From NCBI GenBank assembly GCA_021014325.1, contig CM037463.1, positions 9,431,001 to 9,495,000 of the forward strand: DNA of 64,000 nucleotides, in the 5' to 3' direction. A program made the translations under genes and the position numbers. Shown here one piece after another: positions 1-56,087 of the stretch. The first letter of the stretch is position 1; each line of letters starts with the position of its first letter. The notes under the pieces are model-generated. The model did no database searches. It worked only from the letters and a program-made list of their open reading frames with translations, and was not told where the DNA came from. This DNA is from Plazaster borealis. Taxonomy: Eukaryota > Echinodermata > Asteroidea > Forcipulatida > Labidiasteridae.

Positions 1-2602
1 TTTTCCTCTTGGTGTGGAGATGAAACCCCCTGAATACACATAACTTGTTTTTGTTTAAGATATTACACAGTGAGGTTCTATTACTCAATTGAAAAACACA
101 AGACTGCTGGACTTGTCTGTTCATGAGTTTACTGGTCCGACACTAAAAACTTCTGGCCTCGGGCCTGTGGTCCAGTGTAAAATTTGAGCCCTACAGAGGG
201 TGTTACATCTTACAGGTTTACAGACTCTCTGCATCACAAATAGAAATCTAGAGGTTTGGTCATAACGTGGCAGAGTCTTCCATCTTTGTGATGGCAAATT
301 TACCTCTTACAAGAAAAATCGAAGAGGAGATCAATGAAAAATTCTGAGGAATCACAGGCACTTTGTTTGAATCAGATTTGCAACCGCCACCATTCAGGTA
401 AATATGGGTACATGATTTAGCCATAAATATTAATAATTTAATCTTTGACACTTTGCTTAAAAGTTAATGACACTGTAGTACTCTTAAAACATAAATTAGC
501 ACCTTTTACCATCAGTAAAATTTTCTCTTTAACTTCAAAGTGTGTGAGCAGGAGGTACATGTATATACATGTGATGATGTGAAATAATTATTTTCAATCA
601 TAAAAGGCATGCAACTGCAGGTCGTCCAAAAAAAACCTGAAATTGCCAGGAACAGCCACACTTTGACCTGTGTTTTTTCAACTTTCAATGGCACAGCTGA
701 GAAAACAAAAACAAGGAAATCAGCTGAAAAATTAACCTTTTCATGCACCATTTATTTTAGTGATAAATTGATCATATGGAAACATTAATTGTTCACACAA
801 TTTTCGAAAATGGTGACTCCCCCAAAAAACAGGTCTCAATAGCACCCTCAAGAGTCCTCATTCGCATTCTGAAAACTGAGTGGCTGTGCGATCTTTATGT
901 TTCGTTTTACAACTTTTTGCCGGAAGGGATTTAAACCAGTCGATAGTGACCGGTCGCACGTGAAAGAGTTACATGCATTCATAACTCTCTTCAATACAAA
1001 TAAAATTGAAACTATATTTCAATACTTCCGAGTCTGTGAAAGGGGGCAGGCCTGATGCTTTTTTTTTGGGGGGGGGGCATTTGCCTCTATTGCCCCTGGC
1101 CATTGCCTTGATGCCCCTTGAAATGTTCCAGTAGAAATTTCCCTCATTGACAGGGCCCCTTACTGAGGGAAAAAACTGCCTTGTCCCTACAAGACAAGAG
1201 CGAAGGGGTCTTAAAGTGACACTCTCTATCTTATCTTAAAAATATTGGAAACTCTGGATGCTCAATAGGAAGTTTAACATAAATTTTACGCGATTTCCTT
1301 CTTTTAAAAAGAAGGCACATGTCAGCAGTAAAAAAGAAAATTTACTAATAAAAAAATTACACTTTTTACATTCAGTGTGGAAGACATTTTTTAAACCAGT
1401 TAAAGTCCCTCTCTTCAATGTTGATTTTAAAAAAATAACTAGAAAACACAAGGGATATTTGATGAAAATCCATTTGCATAGACAAAAAAAGGTCAAATGC
1501 TCAGATTGAGCCAAGTATTGTTCTTGCATAGATCAGTGATAACATAGAGTACTTTTACTTACTTTGAATTGTGTAAGCGTGTTTTAGGTTTTTTGTGTGT
1601 GAAAGTTGTCTGTATAAACCTCCCTGAGACAAAATGTTTTTAACATTCAAAATGTAAACAATACAAAGATCAGCTGAAGTTATTTCTCACATATTATAGA
1701 AATTAGTCGGTATATTTTTACGGGGAAAACAATAAGGAATACGAGCTCTGGTTTCTAACCGTTCTGATATTTTTTAAAGGCACTGGACACGTTTGGTAAT
1801 TACTCAAAAACTTGCTTGGTAAAGAGCAACGGAGAGCTGTTGATAGTATAAAACATTGTGAGAAACGACTCCCTCTGAAGTAACGTAGTTTTTGAGAAAG
1901 AGGTAATTTCTCACTAAAATATTGAATCTGAAAAAAGACTTCAGGCATCTGAAAGCACACAAATTTGTGCAACAAGGGTGTTTTTTCTTTCATTATTTTC
2001 TTGCAACTTCGATGACCAATTAAGCCCAAATTTCTGAAAACAAACGCACTGAACATTACAAAAATATTTCAGCTGATCACACACAGTGTAAAAGAGAATA
2101 CCGCAAGCTTATAAAATTATTGAGATGGAAAGATTTCACTATAAAATTTGCAAGCGTTAAAAACGATTTAGCGCCATTTTTGGAGGCCATTTAGAGTTAT
2201 CAATGTTTTTTTGATCAACATTGTTTTGAAACAACCAGCCACCTCCCTTTTCAAAAACATCTTTTGAAAAAATAATAGAAAAACAAAAAAGATTTTCAAT
2301 CATTTTCTTTGACCAAATCACCCTTGTTTTTAAATTTAAAAAACCGTTATATTTCTGAATGCCCCCACTCTTTAACTGGTCCTTACTGTAAGGTTTCTTG
2401 TAACACTGTCATTTGTATGGGACTTTAATTTGAAACCATGAACAATCCGAGCAGGCAGTGGTTACACACATTACTTTGGGAAGCTATGAACAGGCCAGCA
2501 GGACCACTTAGACGGATTTTTGACTGGTCCATGGAAGTTATAACTGGCATTTGGCCAGGGACCACTGCTAAGGGAAAACGCTGTCAGCTCAAGTTTCTTT
2601 TT
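1..2602 (-). other. Gli 3' UTR / 3' flank, repeat-rich
   Basis: No coding sequence is recognisable. Visible contents: a hAT-like fragment (about 41-194) splitting another dispersed repeat (1-40 and 195-365); a dispersed 'ATTGCCTTGATGCCCC' repeat (about 1040-1160); a reversed part-copy of the TTA-flanked element family (1777-2040); and a part-copy of another dispersed repeat (about 2500-2595). Poly(A) signal candidates on the minus strand are ATTAAA at 2424-2429 and AATAAA at 751-756; which one is used cannot be told from sequence. Confidence 0.5.
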
Positions 2603-2708
2603 TTAGCTCATCATATTTAAGTACATGTACCTGTTCTCTTCGGCTAAGGATGTCAGCATGGATGACATGTCGTTGACGACCATGTTTCCATAGGGTTCAT
2701 ACCTTGTA
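2603..2708 (-). pseudogene. Second, degenerate copy of the Gli C-terminal coding end
   Basis: Immediately downstream of the Gli stop, about 106 bp repeat the sequence from the GGTATGAACCC upstream of the activation motif through a second TAA and its A-rich tail. The copy encodes GNMVVNDMSSMLTSLAEENR, then MYLNMMS and stop. Compared with the real end it has a one-base deletion near its start and a six-base insertion (adding Met-Tyr), while changes inside the motif are largely synonymous. It is a tandem duplication, now probably 3' UTR; alternative use or an assembly artefact is not excluded. Confidence 0.85.
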
Positions 2709-2712
2709 CTTT

Positions 2713-46138
<43,426 letters not shown>

Positions 46139-46161
<23 letters not shown>

Positions 46162-46186
46162 CTCGCCTTAATACTTCCACTGGCAT
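46139..46186 (-). promoter_or_regulatory. Upstream ORF overlapping the Gli start codon
   Basis: Exon 1 begins AAATG; this ATG opens a 15-codon frame (MPVEVLRRDGHHQAP) out of frame with Gli, running past the Gli ATG to a TGA at 46141-46139. If the exon 1 acceptor is used as inferred, ribosomes starting here would miss the Gli start, so it could lower translation. Seen directly in the sequence; any regulatory effect is inference. Confidence 0.4.
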
Positions 46187-46188
46187 TT

Positions 46189-47559
46189 CTAAGACAAGGA
46201 GAACAGAAGATTTTGCAATTACTTGTTGCATTCTTTGAAAACTTGTTTCATTCAATCTTTTTCTTCCCGGAAAAGCATCTCCAATCCAAAGACAATACGT
46301 GTGTTAATTTCCCCGGCATTCAGACATGCGTGTAGTACAGGGCTCGAAACTTACACTGGATCTCTGGCCCAGAGGCCGATCATTTTAGCATCGGGCCAGT
46401 AAACTCATGACTGGACAAGTCTAGCGGTCTTGTGTTTTTGTTCAAACGTTTTATGAGATCAATCTTCTCTTTGTGCTTCTCCAAATTAATACAGTTCAAT
46501 GTTAAATAATAAATTTGCTCTATGGTTAAACTGTGTAGGTATGTTTTTTTCTCATTTCAGTCGGTCTTGAAAACAAATCTTGAGCCACAAGTCCTGTGTT
46601 GTGGATCCCGCCCCCCCCCCAAAAAAAAAAAAAAAAAATGTTGAGCCTTGTCTGTATCCATGATACAAATCCACATAGCACATAGACCATGTACATGATG
46701 TAACCTTTGTTTATACAAAGAGTGACCCTGTACATTCCAGTGCCTTTCTGGCAGGCAAGAGACATTGGTCAAATGGAAAGTTAACATGTCATGATATCCA
46801 CATAAATTCAAGAGTGCCCCCTTTCTTCAAAACAAAAACAAAATTGATAAAAATCACATTGCAATCTCCATGAAATAGAATTATGGGGTTTTTCCATTGG
46901 GGTGTGTTGTGCCTGCAGGAAGTCCAGCCAGGCTCTGTGGCTCTTTTGTAAACATGTGATGCCACAGGTTACATGGTCTAATATAAACAAAAACATTTCT
47001 ATGCTACAACACGACTGTTTTTTTGTTATGTGGAACCACGGAGGAACGCTATACAAGTAGAAGTACTTACATTTTCTTGATAGTTTCTTCCCCCTGCCTC
47101 AAGAGAAATTCTTATCACAAATAACTCGCAGCTGAATCACACAAAATAACACCCTCTCAGATAACAAGCTTCCAACCAGCCTCTCCAATATTTCCACATC
47201 AAAAATGTAACTTATTTATTCCCAAGGGCAGAGTGCAGCCAGCCTGCCCAGACCACTACCGAAACCACAGCCCATTACTAACCCTCTAAAATTAACCAAT
47301 AGTGACCTCTTCCTCCTCATAAAAAAACCTTTCTCATGCCCTTCTCAACTCTAGATTATAATTTTCTTCCCCTATAAACAGATTGTTTATGTGCCTGCTG
47401 TAGTGACACAAATCTGTGTGTACCCAGGTGTTGGTGATTTGTTGGTACAGTTTCTTTAAAGGGATTAGAAGATATTAATTGGTGCTAACTGGGCGTGAAT
47501 TTCACAAAATGTTGTAAAGAAAAAACAATGAGACAAGTGTACAGTAAAAATGGGTTATG
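46189..47559 (-). other. Upstream of Gli exon 1 (5' UTR intron)
   Basis: The sequence next to exon 1 is a pyrimidine-rich acceptor. Beyond it lie a reversed hAT-like copy (46338-46650, with a C/A run) and a reversed copy of the dispersed ~350-bp repeat (46655-46985). No promoter element or upstream exon can be recognised. Confidence 0.5.
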
Positions 47560-49536
47560 AAAAGGACTGTCAGATCATTGAAAAAGGGCTGGTCAGATCA
47601 TGGTCAGATCATAGAGATAGGACTGGTCAGATTATAGAAGAGGAGCAGTCAGATCATGGAGAAAGGACTGGTCAGATCATACAGAAAGGACCGGTCAGAT
47701 CATAGAGAAAAGACTGGTCAGATCATAGAGAAAAGACTGGTCAGATCATAGAGAAAAGACTGGTCAGATCATAGAGAAAAGACCGGTCAGATCATACAGA
47801 AAGGACCAGTCAGATCATAAAGAAAGGACTGGTCCAATTATATATAGAGGAATGACCAGTTAGATCACAGAGAAAAGACTGGTCAGATCACAGAGAAAGG
47901 ACCGGTCAGATCACAGAGAAAGGACTGGTCAGATCATAGAGAAAAGACTGGTCAGATCATAGAGAAAAAAACGGTCAGATCATGGAGAAAGGAACGGTCA
48001 GATCATAGAGAAAGCACCGGTCAGATCATAGAGAAAAGACTGGTCAGATCATAGAGAAAGGACCGGTCAGAATACAGAAAGGACCAGTCACTAAAGAAGG
48101 GACTGGTCCAATTATATATAGAGGAATGACCAGTTAGATCACAGAGATAAGACTGGTCAGATCATCATACAGAAAGGACCGGTCAGATCATAAAGAAAGG
48201 ACCGGTCATATCACAGAGAAAGGACCGGTCAGATCATAGAGAAAAGACTGGTCAGATCATAGAGAAAGGACTGGTCAGATCATAAAGAAAGGACTGGTCA
48301 GATCATAGAGAAAGGACTGGTCAGATCATAGAGAAAGGACTGGTCAGATCATAGAGAAAGGACTGGTCAGATCATAGAGAAAGGACTGGTCAGATCATAG
48401 AGAAAGGACCGGTCATATCACAGAGAAAGGACCGGTCAGATCATAGAGAAAGGACTGGTCAGATCATAGAGAAAGGACCGGTCATATCACAGAGAAAGGA
48501 CCGGTCAGATCATAGAGAAAAGACTGGTCAGATCATAGAGAAAGGACCAGTCCAATCATAAAGAAAGGACTGGTCAGATCATAGAGAAAGGACTGGTCAG
48601 ATCATAGAGAAAGGACTGGTCAGATCATAGAGAAAGGACTGGTCAGATCATAGAGAAAGGACTGGTCAGATCATAGAGAAAGGACTGGTCAGATCATAGA
48701 GAAAGGACCAGTCAGATCATAAAGAAAGGACTGTTCCAATTACATAGGAAGGACTGGTCAGATCATGGAGGAAGGATCGATCAAATCATAATCATAATAA
48801 TAATAATAATGTTACTTATACCGCGCATATTCCATATTAAAAATGATCAAATGCGCCTTACAATAAGACTAATACAAAATATAAACATTCTCAGACAATA
48901 CATACATAAAGAAAATAACGAAAACGGTAGCAAACAAGCGTATACAAAAGTTAAAAACAATTCATAAAAACACACCCTCATAAAAAGTTAAGCCGGACCA
49001 GCCAGTGACTAAAAATATTGAGGTAAAACACTTCATAATAGCACAAACAATAAATAGGACCGGTCAGATCATAGAGAAAGGACCAGTCAGATAGAGGAAG
49101 GACCGATCAGATTACAGAGAAAGGACTGGTCAGATCATACAAAAAGGACTGGTCAAATCACAGAGAAAGGACCGGTCAGATCACAGAGAAAGGACTGGTC
49201 CAATTACAGAGGAAGGACCGGTCAGATCATAAAGAAAGGACCAGTCAGATCACAGAGAAAGGACCGGTTAGATCATAAAGAAAGGACTGGTCAGATCACA
49301 GAGAAAGGACTGATCAGATCACAGAGAAAGGACTGGTCAAATCATAGAGGAAGGACCAATCAGATCACAGAGAAAGGACTGATCAGATCACAGAGAAAGG
49401 ACTGGTCAGATCATAGAGGAAGGACCGATCAGATCACAGAGAAGGACTGGTCAAATCACAGAGAAAGGACCGGTCAGATCATAAAGAAAGGACTGGTCAG
49501 ATAAGACCGGTCAGATCATAGAGAAAGGAGTGGTCT
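47560..49536. repeat. Minisatellite of ~23-bp units, split by a SINE-like insertion
   Basis: The consensus unit GGACTGGTCAGATCATAGAG plus AAA repeats roughly 70 times in two blocks, 47560-48785 and 49056-49536. Units vary mainly as ACTGGTC or ACCGGTC and ATAGAG or ACAGAG. Longer repeats are present: the run with GGTCCAATTATATATAGAGG occurs near 47828 and again near 48105. An unrelated ~270-bp insert with ATAATAATAATAATAATGTT lies at 48786-49055. Confidence 0.96.
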
Positions 49537-50546
49537 GTGTTCATTTGTACAAATATACAAAAAATGTATAACCATTTTTCTCAGAATGATGTCATCGGAT
49601 GTTTTGGATGTTGAACAATTTTGCCCCGGATGGTTATCAAAAAACATGAAGACTCTATTGTAAAATGAGTATAATACATCACCAAATTGAATTTGACTTT
49701 TCCCTTCCTCTTTTAGAGCAAACTTGTGTTATGAAGTGCTCATGGTGTATCACTGCATGTTTCAAAAGCATTCATAGGGACATTGGTTCTCACCTACTCC
49801 ATAAACGGAACTGTGGTTTGAATTTTAAGGTTTTACGATCAAGTAATTTAATGATGGAAGATGGAGTTAGTTTATGATGTAACACATCATTCCAGGCCCA
49901 CAACTAAAACATACAGTAATTCATTCACAACCAAGCACAGGATTCCCAATGGCACAACAAGTAAATTTCCAAGATTCAATTTGTTAGAAACACTTGTTGC
50001 TGTCATTCATAATCAGGTATCAGAAGATATCAAGCATTCCGCCACCAGAGGGGGTCCAAATTTACAACCAGCAGGCCACTGCAAATATACCACAAATTGC
50101 ATTTTCAGACAGTGTGTACACCCACTACACTAAAGGGGCTATGCCTATCCTGAACAACACAGCACAGTGCTCCAGCATGTGCACAACATCCGTAAGATTG
50201 AAAACACAAATGTACACAGATTTACACATACCTAATATACGTGGTATAAAGATGGGTATGGTGGAAAACTTCCCTTGAACAAATTTTCCCGAAATGCTAC
50301 AGTTTTCGAAAAAATGAGTAAAACAAATAGTTCTGATCTCTCAAGTGAATGTTTGAAAAGAGAGTTTCGTTATTTTATTTTACTATTTTAATTTAGTCAA
50401 AAATCTGATGTTTGAAAACAGTGAATCTGTTTTTTCACTGTTTTCTCGTGACTCCGATGATCGATTGAGCTTTACCTTTCACAGGCTTGTTATTTCATGT
50501 AAATGTTGGGTCTTTGACAATTACCATTGCTGGCCGCATGCTGTTA
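49537..50546. other. Unrecognised sequence and part of a TTA-type element
   Basis: About 50215-50530 is a part-copy of the family complete at 60377-60735. The rest contains short open frames that I do not recognise and no other clear feature. Confidence 0.4.
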
Positions 50547-50901
50547 AAGGGACACGTTGCCTTCAGATTAGGCGATTTGGGCTATAAAAAGCATTTATCA
50601 TGAAATGAACATGGTTGGAAAGATTTTTTTTAAATAGAACAATGATCCGCACAAATACACCTCGAAATTGTGTGGTTTTCCTTTTACTTTGTGAACTAAC
50701 ACGGTCTGCCATCTTGAAGAGCCAACTTTCTGAGTCCACAAAATGGCGGACCGTGTTAGTTTTGAAGTAAAAGCACACAATTTCAATGGATATTTGTGTG
50801 AATCATTTTATTCTACTTATAAAACATCTTTCCAACCATATTCATTTCATAACAAACGCTTTTATAGCCCAAAGCACCCAATCCGAAGGCAATGTGTCCC
50901 T
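50547..50901. mobile_element. TTA-flanked element forming a near full-length hairpin
   Basis: Ends AAGGGACACGTTGCCTTCAG and GAAGGCAATGTGTCCCT are inverted, and the complementarity continues almost to the centre (GAACTAACACGGTCTGCCAT against GGACCGTGTTAGTTTTGAAG). TTA borders both sides. The 355-bp unit is nearly one perfect hairpin. No coding capacity. Confidence 0.88.
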
Positions 50902-52330
50902 TTAAAGTTTAAGCACTCACATAAACCCTTCTCTCTCCTCAACAAAATGAAATAAAACTTCACTGAGCCGAGAATTTTATTTCTGAAAAAGTACAAGGCC
51001 ACTTTCTCTGAGTAAATGACACTCGTGTTCAAAAACAAGAAAGCCTTTGGGAACATTTAAAGGGGAACAAAGGTGAAGACCAAGACAACAGAGATACTGG
51101 CCCTGTGTTACTCTAGACGTGCATGCTTAATGTAGTCAAAATATTGAAAAACATTTCAAAATGTCCAGATGACTCTTATCTGAAAATAATTGAGTTTTCA
51201 TTTTCAATGAACCCTATCATTAACCCTAACCATGGAACTCCATGCTCCAACCCAACCCACTAGTGTCTCTGGTTCTAGAGTCAAGACCCGCAAATATCCT
51301 CCAAAATCCTTCTTCTCTATGGTTACTGTAAAACAGCCAAATGTTTGGACTTGGATATTAAGACTTGTATGCCTGGGCCAATGATAAGCTATTGTTATTT
51401 TCGATGGACTTCCATACCCCCACAAAGTCAGTCAAATTCCTGAGGAGGATTTTGGAAGAAATTTGACTTTTAGTCAAACTATGTAGGCCTACATTGATAC
51501 TCTATCATATCAACAACAAGGCATTTTATTTAATTGGCCATTGTTGAAAAAAATCAATTATTTTGACAAAACTTTTTTTTAATACAATAATCTCCACAGT
51601 GAAAGATTATGAACAGAAGGCATGGCTGCATTGTTCTGGAAGATACTAATTTACCAAAATCTGGAACCTTAAAATGTTTCCTCCGAGGAACTTATAAGAA
51701 AAGTGCCTCAACACTACTGAATGAGCCCTTTGACTTGTAACATGATCCGCAAAGCCATTAAAGAAGAAACCCTAGCCCTGTACAACCAATAATGGTGCAC
51801 TGCAACAGCGCTAACCAACACCCAGTAGAACAAACACTACCACTTGAAAATCTAATAAACAGTCTGCACCCCAGGAGCATGGCAGGAGTAACCCACATGA
51901 AAGGGTTTACCCATCACGTTGGCCCTTTGTTTCCTGCTGTGGAAGAGGAAAGCCAATTGGCAAAGTTCAGCTGTGTTCCTTGGAAGTGATATTAAGCAGT
52001 ACTTGTAAGCAAAGAATTACATACAAGTGAGGTGTAGGATTGGCAACATAAAAAAGTTAAGGTTTTCGTATATGCTGTATGTGAGAAAGTGGTCATAAAT
52101 TGTATTCAACCGATGCCAACCCTTTTGTTAATGTTAGACTCTTTATAAACAATTGTCTGATTCACATTTACTTCAATGACAGTGTCATTGGAAATATTAA
52201 TACATCAGTTGAGTTGACCATGAAATAACAAAATAAAAACTGCATCCGGTCGGAAATCCGTCATTTACTTTGCGTAAAATGCATAGTGCTTAATCCTTTA
52301 CAGGGAAGTTTACGTTTGGATAACATGTAG
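50902..52330. other. Non-coding stretch, nothing recognised
   Basis: AT-rich sequence with no recognisable exon, RNA gene or repeat family. Short open frames are compatible with chance. Confidence 0.4.
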
Positions 52331-52762
52331 GCCTATAATAATAATAATAATAATAATACGCAGTTCTTATATAGCGCTTTATACTCCCGATGGGTGTCTC
52401 AAAGCGCTCAGTATTTTTTCTACAAGGTAAGTGGGGTTACGTGTTGAAGTATGAGACCTATTCCTTTGCAAAGCACCATGTAATGGTTTACAAGGTGCTG
52501 TGGCGCAATATGCAGCCAATCAAACCAGGAACACCAGGGCGAACCCCTTCTCTTTACGATAAGTGCACTGGGTTCTTTTACGTGCATTACACAACACACG
52601 GGACCTACGGCTTAACGTCCCATCCGAAGGACGAAGCATGTGGTCAAGTGTCTTGCTTAAGGACACAAGTGTCACGACTGGGATTCGAACCCACACTCTA
52701 CTGATCAGAAACACCAGAGCTTGAGTTTGGTGTTCTTATCCGCTCGGCCACGACACGCCACA
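52331..52762 (-). repeat. Full-length tRNA-derived SINE, reversed
   Basis: On the plus strand it starts with an AAT run and CGCAGTTCTTATATAGCGC and ends with the tRNA-like head (GGGATTCGAACCCACACTCT, then CCGCTCGGCCACGACACG). It is the mirror image of 6800-7190 and complete. Confidence 0.9.
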
Positions 52763-53577
52763 AAAACATAGCTTTTGATACAGTACCAGTGTTGAACAGG
52801 CTTGGAATTACACGGAGGCCAAGGAGACCATGGGCACTGTTGCCCTTGTTCTTGGCCTTGGTGCCCCTTTAAAAGTTTCCCATAGTCTTTGAGATTTTCC
52901 AATGGAAGCACCCTTTGCGAAATGAAAAGGGCCTTGCCCTCTCAAAAGTGAAATTCCAGGCCTGGTTGGACCATGTTTGTAGTCAAGTACCTTTCAGTTG
53001 AGTATCAAGTACTGTCAATTACTAGGGTGGCTGAGTAGTACTTGAGTTCTTTGGTCATCAAGAATGATTACAAGTGTCCGAGTACTGAGTATTCTGATGA
53101 GTACTGAGTCCAACAGCCCATCACCAAGTAGGCCTACATGTATGGACCTCCATGTACGAGTACAAGTACGAGTACATGTATGAGTGCTTTAATATAATTA
53201 AAAATACTGCAAAATGAGGAATCAACACATGTATTGCTTTTTGGACAATCTCTTGATGACACTGTGTACTGGTTATCATAAGTACTGTACCCTGTAAACA
53301 TGAACACACCAAAGACAACTTCATTTTACTTTTCAAGTGTGTTATTCCTCTATTCCTTAAAGCTGTTAAGCAGAAAATACTGCCTACAAAATTTCTTTGC
53401 TAAGCAGAAAATGACTTGTCGCAACAATTCAAACTTTATAGAATTTTGCCTGGTAACCTGTTTCTGCTAAGCATGATTTTTCTGTGCTCAGCAAAGAAAG
53501 AGCCTCCTTGCTTCTGTTCCCTCTACAAGAATCTACCTAAATAATACACCCACACACCATACATTCTTAGGCCGCAC

Positions 53578-53701
53578 ATCCCAATTGGCTACTGCAGCTA
53601 CGGCTACGGCTGTTGCTAAGGGTGTTGCTACGAACACACTATGCTTCAGCACTTTGTTCACGTGATGATCAAGCCACAGCCACTAATTCCGACACAGCCT
53701 T
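53578..53701. repeat. Palindromic element, GGCTACGGCT family
   Basis: The left half CAATTGGCTACTGCAGCTAC and CTGTTGCTAAGGGTGTTGCT match the copies at 28835-28979 and 54184-54324; the right half is more diverged. Confidence 0.75.
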
Positions 53702-54183
53702 ATGTATTACTCAGCACCTAAACCTTTGAGTTGTACATAAAGTACATGACATGTACATGTACATGATTGGCATTCCATTCAAAGTCTGAACCCATTGAAT
53801 TCCAGAACGGATTCTGGAGGACTTGAAGGCATTACGGTATAACTGGTTTAACCACTGAGAGAACCTTCCTGTATGGGTTTACACATGGTGGGGAAGAGTA
53901 AGCAAACTGCTGACAGTTACATGAGTAAACAACAAACTGCCACACCTAGGTTTTAACAGGATTCTGAATTGAAGTCAGGCTAAGCCTGGGAAGTAGGGAT
54001 TTGCATATTACAGGATTTAGCTAGATTACCAAAGTCATTTAAGAGTCTCACCCCACTAAACTCTTCTAAAAGGGATTACTGGCGTTATCCATTGATGCAA
54101 TTGAATGGGAAGTGGGCACACATTTTCTCTAGTAGTAGCTCACTGGTGATGCCTTGCAGCAATTGTTGGCAATTACCGAATGT

Positions 54184-54324
54184 TAGGCGGTATCCAAATT
54201 AGCGGTTATGATTACGGCTTTGACTGTTGCTAAGGGTGTTGCTAAGGGCGTCCTATACCTCAACGCATGATGATGCGGACATCTAGCCGTAGCCGTAGCT
54301 GTAGCCAATTCAGATACGGCCTTA
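54184..54324. repeat. Palindromic element, GGCTACGGCT family
   Basis: Left CTGTTGCTAAGGGTGTTGCT and right TAGCCGTAGCCGTAGCTGTA, with AACGCATGATGATGCGGACA at the centre. Third copy of the 28835-28979 family. Confidence 0.8.
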
Positions 54325-54838
54325 TCTTACAACTACCCATGCAACTACATGGTAATTTACACGTTACTTTCTACTTTCTACATGGACTATTTTCAGATGA
54401 AAGTAACCTTGCAACAGACCATTCCATAAGGCCCCCACCCACCACAGAAACTGTCTATCAATGGTGCCCACATTATAAAGCTTTGCATGGTGTGGGAAAT
54501 AAGAAGTAAACTTGCGGTAGTAGAACCATGTGTCTTCTCCTGAAGATGAGCAAAGTAGGCCTATACTGTTCGAAACGTCGAGACCACACCGGTTCTTTTC
54601 AGAGCCCACACTCCTCCCAAAAGAGATTTACACATGGTTGTACCCGGTGCCCACATGGGTCTATGTATGAAATACAGCCTGGTAGTGTGTACAATGTATG
54701 ACACATGGGCAGTGCATAGGAGTAGGACAAATGGGTGGCACGTAGGAAATAATGCGTCTTGCCTTGCCTCGACCTACACACACAAAACACGACATAGCAG
54801 TCTAAAAAAAAATGGTGGAAACTTGTTCACACTACTTA

Positions 54839-56084
54839 GGCCCCGTTCCCACTGGACCCCGCATTGATCTCGCAATTCGAGAAAAGGGCGATCAGACCCC
54901 GCAATTTCCCAAAAAGGGCGATCAAAGGGCGATCAAGCGTAAGTGGGAACGCGAGGGCGATCATGATCAGACCCCGCAAATTTGATCCACCTCGGGAGTA
55001 GGATTAAAGCGGGATCTGATCGCCCTTTTGGATTAATGGGCGATCAAAAGTCTAGTGGGAACGCAAAGGGCGATCAGACCCCGCAATTTGAGGGCGAACA
55101 TCCGGTACGGTAGGCCCGAATGGCGCGAAAACGGTGTTCTTTTTTCTTATATTCCCAGCACGCACCACGCATTTGGTGACATTATAAGAATTGCAAGTAA
55201 AGCATAAAGCAGTATTGACGTCGCGTGACGATACCAACAACTACTTGAACGCTGTGTGAGTTGGCAGCGGCAGCACCGAGTCGTATCAAAGTCTGCTCTG
55301 AAAAGCATGCACCCATCTCCGGCGTGCGTTTATTATTCAGAACGATGTCTGTACACGCATTTACTATGGCAGCCGACATTTAGCGTGTGATTTTTCTCTG
55401 TGTGGAAGGGCAACCCGACTATATTTCTTTTGCAGCTATCTCGTACCTCGTACTCACGATCGTGCCTTGTGATCGACCCCACTATATTGTGAGACATTAC
55501 GGATTATATGATGGGTCCGAGGATGACAATTATTTTCAAAAGCCGCTGGACTATCTTTGATGTTCAAAGTGTTCATAAATATGGACAAAAAACGGTCTTG
55601 TTGAACAGACGGATTTCCTTTAAAAACTATGGAGTAGAACTGGGACTTTTTGTGACCCATTCATCTAGGAATAAAAACGAGGCAAACATTTAAAAGAACT
55701 TTCAGAGTGAGTTTGGCGGTGTATGATTTTTCCTGTCTGTTTTGTATTTGTTTTTAGAATATTTTACAAACGATCTTTCTTAAAAAAATGTACGCTGTTT
55801 TTTTTCTTTCTACAATAATAATATATCGGCATAAAAGCCGAAGGTCAAAATCAACGTATAAACCGCGGTTTATAATCCGAAAATTACGGTACACGTTCTG
55901 TACAACGCATCCACACTAAACCCAAACCGACCTGCGTTGGTGAACTTTGAATCCACTTCCGTTCCCAAAAGGGGGATCAATGCGCGATCATACTCAGGTG
56001 GGAACGCGGCCGCGATTTCCGCCTGCGGCTAATCCTGCTGCTTGATCCTGATCCCGCATTTGTGGATCCAGTGGGAACGCGGTC
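54839..56084. mobile_element. Terminal-inverted-repeat transposon, ~1.25 kb
   Basis: Left end GGCCCCGTTCCCACTGGA and right end TCCAGTGGGAACGCGGTC are inverted, with TTA on both sides (54836-54838 and 56085-56087). The left ~250 bp hold many copies of GGGCGATCA, often as GGGCGATCAGACCCCGCA, in both orientations. The interior is GC-richer than its surroundings but has no recognisable transposase, so it is non-autonomous. A TTA target site suggests PIF/Harbinger; this is inference. Confidence 0.85.
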
Positions 56085-56087
56085 TTA

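Noticed and set aside
47560..49536. CRISPR-like array
   Set aside because: Repeats are directly adjacent with no unique spacers, and the genome is eukaryotic; it is a minisatellite.
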